Assembly: GCA_003427395.1 (NCBI GenBank)
Contig: BFEA01000245.1
Coordinates: 581,601 to 637,202 of the forward strand
Reading direction: 5' to 3'
DNA from: Chara braunii
Taxonomy: Eukaryota; Streptophyta; Charophyceae; Charales; Characeae
DNA length: 55,602 nucleotides
Within the stretch, counting starts at the first letter, position 1. Each line of letters opens with the position of its first letter. The notes under the pieces are model-generated. The model did no database searches and was not told the origin of the DNA. It saw nothing but the letters and a program-made list of their open reading frames with translations. Positions 22,527-32,900 of the stretch are shown here, in pieces. The translations under genes were made by a program, and so were the position numbers.

Positions 22527-22987
22527 GGAAAGGCGCCAAGGAAAGGCGAGAAAAATAGAGGATGGATATTAAGATAGGAAGGTAGCCATCAGCAGAAGGG
22601 GGTTGTGGTCGGAGTTCTGCCGTACCCAAAGATGTGGCAGGAGGGAACTGGGAAGACCACCCGCGCTGAAAGACGTTGGGGCATCCGGGTGTCGGGACGT
22701 CAAAAGGGCTACCCTCAAGGGGAGAGCCGCTAGCCCCATACACCGCCCTAAGGGACCAGGGCACGACAGTGACAAAACGCCAAAGCTTGGCAGCAAGCCT
22801 TCCGATAGAAGCAAGATAGAACGACGCCCTGTAGGAAATTGTTAGGTAAGTCGTCCCGACAAAATAAGACGGGAAAACAAGGAAATAAGTAAGAATGAGG
22901 TGACCCTAGGGGCCGGGAACTAGGAAAACTATGAACAACCGGCCGTTTCGCAAAAAAAAAAATTCCATGTGCAGGGTAGGTAAAGGG
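22527..22987 (+). other. Spacer between P4 copy and gag copy
   Basis: 460 bases, no gene recognised; partly similar to 6185-6474, including an A-run before gag. Confidence 0.5.
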
Positions 22988-24937
22988 ATGGCGTCGGAAG
23001 AAGAGGCTGAGGAACTGCGAAGCGAAGGAAGTCAGGGCACGGGTAGGGGTACGGAACGAAACGAAGCGTCAGTAAAGGATGGAGAGTCAGCGAAACCAGA
23101 GGGAACCAGGGAAGATGGGAAGGATCTTTCGATGGGCAAAAGTTCGGAGAAAACCGGGGGTAGCAAAAGAGGACCTTAGGAAGGAAGGGACAACGAAAGG
23201 GCGAGTCTTCGAAACTAAGGCGAGACTTATTCAGCAAATGATGGTTGGGAATGAAGAGGATCCCCAGGAGGAAGGGTCGCGAGAGGGACGCAGGACCAGT
23301 CAGGGCGAATAGCCGGACCAGTGTAGCAGACATAGTATATAGGGCAGCATATAAGTGACTCGCTAAATATAGAAAGGGGGCGCCTCGCGTGTGCGTTTTT
23401 GTTGCAAGAACCACCAGGATGACGTCTCGGCGAAATTCGAGGGGCCGGAAGGGTTTCGTAACTTTTTAGGAGCCAAGGCATGATGAAAAATCCCTAGGAA
23501 GTCGAGAGAAGGTATCAACCAGCGGGCAACCGGAATCGAGCAAGGCATGGGTGTCCGAAATGGGGGAATAAGCGGTTCTGGTTGTCTGTCTTGCTTGTGA
23601 CATTGGTAAGAGAGACCATCGAAACAGTAGCACACGTAGAGGGCGAGAAAACATCTAGGGTAGGGAGAACCCTAAAGTGCACAAGGAAGCGGGAGGACAA
23701 GCATTAAGCTGATTTGAAGACGAGAACATTTCCGGAACTGATAGCGATAGGAAAACTGTAAGAGGTAGAGTCTAAAACAAGCTCTCCTTCCTTCGATTGT
23801 ATGACATGCAGGTCTGATACGCTATGGACGTCGCAAGCAACCGAACGGGCCGGAGAAATAAACGTAACCGGGTAGGCAACATGGATGGTCGGAATCCGGG
23901 GGAACAAGATGGTAGCATAAATGCCGACCGACGATTCAACAACGAAGGGGTTAAAGGCAACGTGAGGTGAATTTTGGAAAAAGGGAGTTATACCGGGAGG
24001 AGGCCTGCAGAATCTCGGGGAATGAGGCCAATCGTAGTCGGAAATACGGAAGAGTCACAGACCTCGGTTGGTGGAGTGACAAAGAGAAGGAAGGTAGCAG
24101 ATACCCTACGAAGACTTAAGGAAGTGGATCAGATGATAGCAACTTACAAGGCTGGTGTAATTGAAGAAATGATAAAAGACATTGAGGGTGAGGATGACGA
24201 TAAGCTACACAATGATGAGTGGCAGGGTGAGATGGAATGAGAGTGTATCATTGGGAAGCCCGGTGAATGGGGGATGGGCGGAAACGCGGGGGAAAAGGAG
24301 GGGGTGCGACCTTCCAAGGTAGGAACCGCAAAGGAAATAAGGAAGCCAGGAACGGACCATCGAACGAGCCAGCAGACAGGGGGACAATCCTTGTCAAATA
24401 AAGACTATAGTGAGTTGTGGAATCTAAGGGAGAGACTCACAGGCTCACTCGACCAAGAGAGGGAAGACGGAACAGAGAGTCGCCAGCGAAACAACGAAGG
24501 GTTCAAGGTCTTAGAAACAACCGGGTACGGAGTGAAAAAGGGGTCGGGGGAGTTGTACGATCAAGGCAAAGGGGTGGACAACTAGAGGGAAAGGATAGGG
24601 GATACCCTCCGGATGGTGCAAACCCGCGTATCTCGAACTCTGTTGGTACCCCAAGAAGCTCTAGCCTCAAGACCCGAGCGCCGAACCGGTCGGAGAGATC
24701 CTTCAAAGGAATCATGTCGATATTGCACCTTGATGGGACACTTCGTTAGGCTTTGCCCGAAGCTTAACCACGACATCATAGGAAGGCGGTGTTCTAGGAC
24801 CCTCAAGAGAGAGATCATGGGTCCTAACGGAGAAAGGGTTGATTGGAATTCGCACGGGGGGATGAGACGCGTTATAGCGACATTAAACAACCTAGACCTT
24901 TCGGTAATGGAGAAAGAAGAAGTGGGCGAGCTTTGTT
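22988..24937 (+). pseudogene. gag: gag copy of the inner element (insertion, deletion, stops)
   Basis: Starts MASEEEAEELRSEG at ATG 22988 with TAG at 23177. The gag homology resumes near 24021 after about 0.65-0.8 kb of foreign sequence. It runs to LWNLRERLTGSL, then jumps directly to the zinc-knuckle part, so most of the capsid region (outer 7260-7900) is deleted. The knuckle C-x2-C-x4-H-x4-C (CRYCTLMGHFVRLC) is intact at 24715-24756. The protein could not form a capsid. Confidence 0.8.
23320..23970 (-). other. Foreign insert inside the gag copy, with antisense ORF
   Basis: Has no counterpart in the outer gag. On the minus strand, 23704 to about 23970 is open for nearly 90 codons (FPRIPTIHVAYPVTF, then VIQSKEGELVLDSTSY) and looks protein-like. 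I do not recognise it. It may be a fragment of another element or a host gene. No terminal repeats or target duplication could be made out. Confidence 0.4.
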
Positions 24938-26030
24938 GAGGGCCGACATGTAACCACGAGAAGAAGCGGGGTCGTGGGTAGGACATGACCGTCGCTTGAG
25001 AAAGGAAGGACGAACACGACTGACCCTCAACAGCAAGAGGGCACCAAGATGAGCGATGTGACGTGAGGACCAGAGGTTGTGAAAAAAAAAAAAAAAAAAA
25101 AAAAAATGGGTTCGAGGAGATCATCACCAAGCTATCGATACTTATTGCGAAAGAGAGGCGGAGTAAGTAGCCAAATTCGAAGAGGAAAGGAGGACCTTAG
25201 GCTGATAACTGTAAGGGAACATTACGAAGTGGCATAAGGATTTTGGGCAATTATGCAGTCAGTAGTTTTATCAATGGTTTGATGTAATACCTGGGCCATC
25301 AGGGTCGGAAGAGAGATGAGGAGGGGTGAGTTGGTCACAGTGTCGACTTTCCATGGTGAAAGAGTACTTGAGGTGTCCGCAGGAAGGAAATGATAGATGT
25401 TCTTGATCATAAGTTAAGCTGGGATACGCCCCGCAACTAAAGGTACATGAAGAGGCTAGGGGACAAGGGATCAAGAAGAAAAATTGAGTCGCGGCAAGAG
25501 AAACTGTGTAGACAGGTTGAATGTGGGATAGAAGATGGGGAACTGGTCATCTCGGCCGTCTTTTGGGATGTGGTCTGGATTATGCGAAAGTTTGACAAGG
25601 GCAAGACAGACTGATGCCGATCTCTAGATGCTACCTCCCGCGCAAATTATTTTGAGATATTCAAGTACTGGATGAGACCTTGAGATAAGGACTTATGGCA
25701 ACAAAAGAGAGTAGGTATGACATGAGTTTCACAAATGTCTGTTAGGAACATCTGTGGTAGGGCATGGCTAGTAGGAACCAGGCCGTTAAAAATGAATGGG
25801 GCAGGGACTAGTCAAGATTTGGCGCGGATGGGCAAGTTTTCGATCCTCCTTTTGTTGACAAGCTACCTTGGAGGGTTTTTGCAAGACAAGGGTTAACAAG
25901 AAATATTGGTATAGGATTAACTGGGGCGGTTGTATTATGGATTATGGAAAAAACAAGGATTGTATTTTGAGGAAGAGACTATGAACTTGGGTTGTTAAGC
26001 AAAGTCAGGCAGTGAATGTTATCTAAGTAT
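24938..26030 (+). other. Unassigned stretch where pol should be
   Basis: No RT, RNase H or integrase motif on either strand, so pol is deleted. It contains a 26-base A-run at 25081-25106. A minus-strand frame of 62 codons at 25222-25410 is not recognisable. Otherwise I see nothing. Confidence 0.5.
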
Positions 26031-27340
26031 AAGAGAGGTTAGGCGACCTATGGGTAAAGAGGCACGTAGAGCCTCTTTCCTAGGAGCCTAATCCAACTGA
26101 ATCATGAATGAGACTGAGAATAGCCGAAACCTGAGTGATCAGGAAGAGTGAAAATGGAAAGGGCGTCTTTGTCTTCTGTTATGGATGAACGGCCGCGTGG
26201 GCTAGTGCTGCTTGGGGTCGCGAGCCCCAACTCGAGTGCTAGACGCTAAGCCGGATGTACACATGGATGGTACATTACTGTGAAAAATGGAATGGATGGT
26301 ACATTACTGTGAGAAATGGAATGGATGGTACATTACTATGAGAAATGGAAGAGAGAGAACAACACGAAAAAAATGAGATGGCCACCTTCTAACCTCCAAG
26401 ACAGAAATGAGATCCGTAACCTCGAGGCCCACCCCCTCGGGCACTAACATTGAGAATGGAAAGGAATGGTCCTAACCAGACTGTTCGACTTGAGAATGGA
26501 AAAGAATGACCATAACCAGGTGGTTCGACTTGAAAATGGAAAAAAATGACCCTAACCAGGCTGTTCGACTTGAGAATGGATAAGAACGACCCTAACCAGG
26601 TTGTTCGGGAATGACCCCTGACAAGGGTCATTCCTTTTGAAATAGTCACTGGGGTCCCTTGCATATTGGATTGAGAAAGGTTTATTGAGAAAGGTTGATT
26701 GAGAATGTGTTGGAATGAGCGATAAGATTGAAAAGGGTCGATGAATCGGTCATTGAAATAGCCAATGGATGGATGGAAGGAATGGAAAAGGCCGGTGGGT
26801 CAGTCATTGAAATAGCCAATGGGATGAATGAGAAAGGTGGAAAAGGCCGGTGGGTCGGTCGTTGAAATAGCCAATAAGATGAATGGAAGGAATGAAAAAG
26901 GTCAGTGGGTCGGTCATTGAAATAGCCAATGAGATGAATGAGAGAGATGGAAAAGGCCGGTGGGTCGGTCGTTGAAATAACCAATAAGATGAATGGAGGA
27001 AGTGGAAAAGGCCGGTGGGTTGGCCGCTGAAATTGCCAAGGGGGCGGAAGAAAGATGTGAATGAGAAGGACCGGATAAAGAAGGAGGAGCCTTAAAGCCG
27101 AGAAGGGCAGGGATCGTTGGGACGGTCACAGAGATTGGGTGTTGAGAAATGAGAAAATTGAGGATTGAGTGGGCAGAAGGGTCAGTCTTGAGAAATAACT
27201 ATAAAGAGAATGACTGTCAGACTAGCCATGAGAATCAGCCTTGGAAATAACTTTGGATTGAGTGATTGAGGATTGAGTATTGCATTGCATAGGCAGGGGA
27301 CCCTAGGCAACTTGAAATGGACTTGGAAATAGCATTGAAA
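26030..27340 (+). repeat. 3' region with two tandem repeat arrays
   Basis: 26044-26270 resembles 43155-43335 (both end in a shared AGACGCTAAG motif). Repeats of about 30-60 bases follow: GAATGGAAAAGAATGACC units at 26450-26610 and GGCCGGTGGGTCGGTC...GAAATAGCC units of about 60 bases at 26700-27020. A three-copy GGATGGTACATTACTGTGA repeat is at 26265-26345. No gene. Confidence 0.65.
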
Positions 27341-28185
27341 TGAATTTCTCTTTTTCTAGTCTTTGACCTCAGCAGGAGGGGGATACCGGTGCTCGCACCA
27401 CGACCCCAAGACCTCTATCCCTGTAAGGGAAAAAGTCTCATCGCGACCTGTTCCTCTTGTAAGGGGATGAGGGTTAAAGGACCAAGGCACCTACCACTTG
27501 GATCGGTGCGGGACGTCCGGAACTGACCACGACAACGAACTCTAGTCGGGAAGTTCAAATTGCGCCTCGTGTTTAACGTCTAAACGTCAAAGGGTGAGGG
27601 AACCAAATGGGCGAGAGAGCCATTCTTTTTTTTTTAGTCTCTTTTGTTCTCCGCAACCACACGTCATGTCGTTGAGCGGTGGCATGACCACTTGGAATGG
27701 ACCACGGCGGCTCGCGTTAAGTTGAGCAGCACTGTCCAGAAGGGAGGAGTTAAGCGTGGTACCGGGTGGAAGCCACAACCACCACGGGGCATTGACACCG
27801 CCCCGCCGAAGCATTACAACCGCTTCGGGACTAATTTCGAGGTCTTCGTAACTGCACTCGTGGACTAACTAAGAGCCCCAACTCTCTTGAAAGGAAGAGG
27901 CCAGATCCAAGAAAACACCACTCGGGAGAAACGATTCGCGAGGAAACCCTTACGGCAAGACGGGGTCCTTGGAGGCTTGGACTGGACCTGCCTTCCAGAT
28001 ATAAGGAGGTACCTCAGTAATGACGCCCGTCTCGTAAGCAGCAAAAGGTCGGACGCAGTAAGGGTCTGAGGTGAGTTATCAGCAGGGGGAGGACTGATCA
28101 CCCTTCCTTTTTGGGGCTGATGGGCCGGCATCCGCCTACTCGTTGGTGGGCCAAAGGTTGCGTACCTCCGAGTGAGAACTAGTCG
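27340..28185 (+). other. Conserved block upstream of the first hairpin/PPT module (inner)
   Basis: Aligns with 43970-44810 of the outer element at clearly higher identity than its surroundings. It opens with a pyrimidine-rich stretch ending in TTTGACCTCAG that resembles a 3' splice site. Both copies hold an open frame ending at the same place (about 27868 and 44491) with shared HYNRFGTN and EVFVTAL segments, but the N-terminal parts differ. Coding status is uncertain. Confidence 0.5.
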
Positions 28186-28220
28186 TGCGATAGGGACATC
28201 GCATTTTGAGTGGGGGGAAG
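28186..28220 (+). promoter_or_regulatory. Hairpin plus polypurine module, first copy (inner)
   Basis: Stem TGCGAT (28186-28191) and ATCGCA (28198-28203) with a six-base loop, then GAGTGGGGGGAAG at 28208-28220. The other three modules have CGCGAT/ATCGCG; here a C-G pair is replaced by T-A, a compensated change. It is followed by GTGTGCCATC. Confidence 0.6.
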
Positions 28221-28261
28221 GTGTGCCATCTACCAAAGAAAAAGCGTGCAAAAGAGAAGGG

Positions 28262-28860
28262 TACCATGAGCGTAAGAATGAATGAGTAATTGACTTTGCG
28301 CAGGCTTGAGAAAAAGTCTGGCAAGATGTCCAGAAGAAAAGAATGAATGAGTAATTGACTTTGCGCAGACTTGAGAAAAAGTCTGGCAAGATGTTCAGAA
28401 GAAAAGAATGNNNNNNNNNNNNNNNNNNNNNNNNNNNNNNNNNNNNNNNNNNNNNNNNNNNNNNNNNNNNAAGAATGAATGAGTAATCGACTTTGCGCAG
28501 GCTTAAGAAAAGGTCTGGCAAGATGTCCAGAAGAAAAGAATGAATGAGTAATTGACTTTGCGCAGGCTTGAGAAAAGGCCTTACAAGATGTCCAGAAGAA
28601 AAGAATGGATGAGTAATCGACTTTGTGCAGGCTTGAAAAAAAAAAAAAAGTATGGCAAGATGTCCAGCAAAAAAGAATGAATGAGTAATTAACGCTGCAT
28701 GAGCTTGAGAAAAGGCCTGACAAGATGTCCAGAAGAGAAGAATGTATGAGTAATTGACTTTGCGCAAGCTTGAGAAAAGGCCTGGCAAGATGTCCAGAAG
28801 AGAAACGGGTGAGAAATTGATGTTGCATGAGCTTGAGAAAAAGTCTGGCAAGCAACTTGT
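28262..28860 (+). repeat. 65-bp tandem repeat with assembly gap
   Basis: About nine units containing GAATGAATGAGTAATTGACT, TTGCGCAGGCTTGAG and GCAAGATGTCCAGAAG, with exactly 65-base spacing in the clean part. Ns at 28411-28470 lie within the array. It sits between the first hairpin/PPT module and the methyltransferase fragment. Confidence 0.88.
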
Positions 28861-29100
28861 GTGATTGATTGGGCATAAGCTTGAAAATGGGCCAAGCAAG
28901 ACATCTGGAAAAGAAAAAGAGTCGTATGATGGACTATGTATGGATCTGAGAAAAAGATTGGTAGGCTGAGAAACAAATGAGTATTTGGAAACAAGTTTGA
29001 CAAGGTGTCTGAAAGAGAGATGCACAAGGGATGAACTGGGCAGCATGCATGAAAAGGTTAAAAATAAGTAAGGAACAAGAAAGGACAAAGAATGATATGA

Positions 29101-29784
29101 ATGCGAAATTGGCAGGACCTGAGGAGAGTCGGGCGAAAGGATCCGGGGGAGACGCATGTGGATTTGACAAGGCCTGAGCGTCGGGGAACAGTAAAGGGAA
29201 AACATGGATTGCACGGACCGAAAAGTAAATTATTTTTTATAAGAGTAATGAATGAGGCGAGACCAAAATGGTTTCTGCTGGAGAATGCTTCCTCGATGAA
29301 ATGGAAAGACAGATTTGAGATTACGAAGCACTTAAGGGGAGTTGTATCTGGGCTCACCAATTCGAAGTGGGTATCACCACAGCAAAGACGAAGGTTGCAC
29401 TGGACGAACATCTCCCTTCCGGAGCAAATGCCTGACATCGAGTCGCATCCAAAAACTTGCCTACAATTTGTTATCAACAAAGTCAAGGCATAGAATGAGA
29501 AAACCAATAGTGTTATGACAACAAATTGTCACCCTGGGAATAAAGTCATCATACCAGTAGTTAAGTACATGAAGCAAGGAAAGCCCTGTCGGCTTCAGGT
29601 TACTGAAGTTGAAAGGATTATGGGCTGCCGTGCTGGGTATACAGAGTTGACTTAAGAGGAAGTTTGCATCTCAATTGAGGGAAAGATAAAGAGGCAGAGT
29701 TATGATGGAAATGAGCAACCTGGTCTAAGCTGTAGAACCTTCGACTCCCCCATACCCTCCTTCGCCCCAAGGGGCGGAAGCTAA
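29101..29784 (+). pseudogene. DNMT3-like C5 cytosine methyltransferase fragment (inner)
   Basis: Read in one frame it gives the second half of a DNMT3-type catalytic domain. It holds a segment ending ARPKWFLLEN (the motif-IV/ENV neighbourhood), then WVSPQQRRRLHWTNI (motif VIII, QxRxR), TTNCHPGNK with PVVKYM (target-recognition region) and TEVERIMG...GYTE (motif IX). Order and spacing follow DNMT3. Upstream, where DNMT3 has PC-x-D-L-S, this copy reads THVDLT, so the catalytic Cys position is His. The AdoMet-binding motif I is absent. In-frame stops lie at 29491 (TAG; TAT in the outer copy) and 29653 (TAA; GAA in the outer copy). This is a remnant of a gene captured by the element. Family assignment is by eye. 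Confidence 0.72.
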
Positions 29785-29904
29785 GGATGACATTCAGAAA
29801 GGAATGGAAAAAGAACAAAACGGACCCTGACAAACTAACCACCCATAACATCTCACCCTCCTCGACTGTCTCTCCCTCCAAAATCCACTAACAAGAGATT
29901 GGTG
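29785..29904 (+). other. Short untranslated stretch before the PPT
   Basis: Similar to 45874-45998 of the outer element; nothing else seen. Confidence 0.45.
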
Positions 29905-29938
29905 CGCGATGAGGACATCGCGAATGAGTGGGGGGGAA
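29905..29938 (+). promoter_or_regulatory. Hairpin and polypurine tract at the inner 3' LTR
   Basis: Perfect stem CGCGATG/CATCGCG around an AGGA loop (29905-29922), then GAGTGGGGGGGAA (29926-29938), two bases before the LTR start. The purine run adjacent to the LTR is the expected plus-strand primer. The same arrangement occurs at 45999-46031. Confidence 0.78.
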
Positions 29939-29940
29939 TG

Positions 29941-32900
29941 TGTCGGGACTGGTGGATCCCGAATAACTTCCCATCACTCGAGAGATTGAATACGGACAAT
30001 TTGTGCACAACAGAGAAATCTGGAGTGAGGAAACAGGAGAGAGAAAAGACATAGGATTAGGCCACAGAAGGGAGTGGTGCCCTGAGGAGAGAACCACAAG
30101 AGGAAAGAACTAGCGGCGGCAAGCAAGCGAGCGCAAGAACAGGGGCACATAGAACATAACAGGAGGTCAGGAGGGCCATCGGAATGCAATAAGACTACGG
30201 CCAAAGCGTCCTTTGAACTAGCAATTGCAGTGCGAGAGCGATAAGGGAATGAGGAAGTCGAGGAATGGGCGCCAGAAGCCGTGGGAAGCTAGGAAATGAG
30301 GGTCCAACGTGGGGGCCACCTATGGGAGCCTCGGAGCGGAGGCCCGCGACCAAAGAGATCGGCACGCACAAGGCGCGAGGAAATACTAAGGAGAGGGGTC
30401 GCTATGGGGCGACAAGACGTCCAAGGGGCATGGGACACCTCAGGAAAAGGCACCCGGGGCCACGTGGTACTAAGTAAAAATAATGGCGTCTGGGGCGAAA
30501 TGTGTCGGGGACCGCCAACAGGACTAAGTGTCGGGGACCGCCGATGGGACTAAGTATCGGGGATTGCCGACGGGACTAAGTATCGGGGACCGCCGACGGG
30601 ACTGAGTGCCGAGGACCACAAACGGGACTAAACTGTCGGGGACCACCAACGAGACAAGTAGCGGGGACATGTGAACGTCCTTAGAAGAAACGGCGGCACC
30701 GCATGGGGGGAAAATAATAAATGCAAGGTGCACCGTCAAGATCGACATCTTGACGACCAAAAATATTAGCACCACTAGTGCAAGTACTAGTGGTGACAAA
30801 CGGGAAGGCCAAAAGGAAAAGGAAAAGTAAAAAAAACTGACGTAGGAGGCATGAGAGCAATCCAAAAAATCTCGGATCAGCCTCCCTCAAGAAAATAGAG
30901 TCAAATGAGACCCCATGTGAAAAATAGCAATCCGGGAGAAAATCGGAGTAGGAGGGACCATTGTGGGAGAAACGTAGAAGTCAAAGGAGGCTCCCATGGG
31001 CATGGGAAGACCATTATTGCAGTCCGAGAAATAACGGACTGCACCTTGGGCATAGGGAGGACCAAAACTAAGAGGAAAAGGCTAGAAAAGGGTCTTAACG
31101 ACCACTTGACAATGAACATGCTAGAAAAAAGAGAGAAAAGAAAAAGAAATATGGGAGAATAAGACAAAAAGAGTAAGAGGGAGTGAGTGAGTTGGCCGTC
31201 AGTAGGGATTGCCATAGGTAGGGACTGACAGGTCCCTACTGTCCAAGAAAGGAGGAGAAAAAAAAAAGAAAAGAAAAAAAAAGAAAAGAAAAGATAAAAA
31301 TGCCTTAACAAAAAAAAACGGTCACTTGGGGAGATTCATCCGTGACCAGATTCATTCTGGAATATGGCGGTTACAAAGGACTTGGATTTTCTTTGATTTT
31401 TGCAGAGAAAATCAAAGAAAATCAAGGCCTCTTGAAACCGGAATAAAACGGAATACATGCATGAGAATAAACACATGTTTTAGGTGCATCTGGAGTCAAA
31501 ATTAAGGCCGGATGCACTTGGGAGCTCGCCGTTTCTTTTTCTTTTGAGTAAGGGCTAGTTGTCGGGTATTGGGGCTAAGGAATTGGACCCCATTGCAGTC
31601 CGAGTTGCAACGGACTGCATGGGAGAGAGAAAACACATGTTCTAGGTGCATCCGGAGCCAATATTGAGCCCGAATGCACTAGAAAATTTAACGCATCATT
31701 TTCTTTCAACATGGGGCAAGTTGTGGGGCTGTGGGTATGGAAAACAGCCATGACTGCAGTCCGAGAAATTATGGACTGCATGGGGATGTCAAGGCCGAGG
31801 GGAAATGGGCTACAGCAAACCCGGAAGGCTAGAAAGGAGCAATTTCGGCAAGGGCCAAGTAAAGACGGTAAACGGCAACCGTGAGATGAGATCTCACGGC
31901 CTAGAAAAATCAGCACACATGTACAGATGATGGGACCACCAAGGGTAAGGAGGCCCAAAAATAAAAATGGGACGTCGTCCGGAATGTTGTCGGGGACCAA
32001 ATGGGTCCAAATAATAAAAATTGAAAAAACGGGACACGCGTCAGCGGGACCGCCGGCGGGACAAGTAAATGGAGCTAGCATGTAGGAAAGTGGCGGGGAC
32101 TTGGGATGTCCCAAGGAAACCATGAGCAAATACAAGGAATAATTGTGCAAGCGAGCGGCACCGTCGAGATCAAGGATCTAGACGGTGGAGAATATTAGCA
32201 CCACTAATGCAAACACTAGTGGGAGCAAGTGAGGGAGCCATGGGAGAAAGAAAAGTGGAATAAGGGTGTTTGGAAGGTTGCCCGGCAGTCCAGGATATCT
32301 CAGACTAGCAAGGCATAAGAAAAGAGAGCCTTGAGAGGCCCAACATGAGAAAAAGGCTGCCCTTAGAAAGTCGGAGCAAAAGGGGCTCAGGATTGGGCAA
32401 ACGGGAGCAAAATGGAGCCCCCTTGGAGAATGGGCGTGCCATTATTGGAATCTGAGATATAACGGCCATGTAACAGCCATGAACCTGGCCTTGAATGAGG
32501 CCCTAGAGCCTAGAAAGAGGATGCACAGCAGTTTAACACTTGTCACAACAGAAATAAAAGAAAAAGAAAGAAAAATGAGAGAAAAGGAAGGGAGAATGAG
32601 ACAAAAGGGGAGAAAAGAGTGGAGGAGAATGTGCCGGCCTATTGGGACCTGCACAGTAGGGACTGGCAAGTTCCAACAGTGACCTCATCCCTCCCAGAAT
32701 GGGGGAGGGCAATCCGGATTGCAGAGATATGGCCCTTAGGGCCATATCACAATAAAATCTGAATTAAAAAGCTGAAAATGAGAGAAAATGCAAAAAAGAA
32801 GTGGCCGTTTTTTTTTTGGACCATGGATCTGAGATCAGATCTCATTGTAGAGAGGAACTAGCCGTTTTTTGTGGCCCAGCTCAAAACGGCTAGCTCCGGA

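Noticed and set aside
25081-25106. A-run as the tail of a processed retrogene or LINE
   Set aside because: No coding sequence or target duplication seen around it; other A-runs (28637-28650) occur in repeats.
27865-29214. 449-codon open frame on the minus strand
   Set aside because: Created by the 65-bp tandem repeat and an N gap; the repeat length is not a multiple of three and the protein is just repeat translation, opposite to the methyltransferase fragment.
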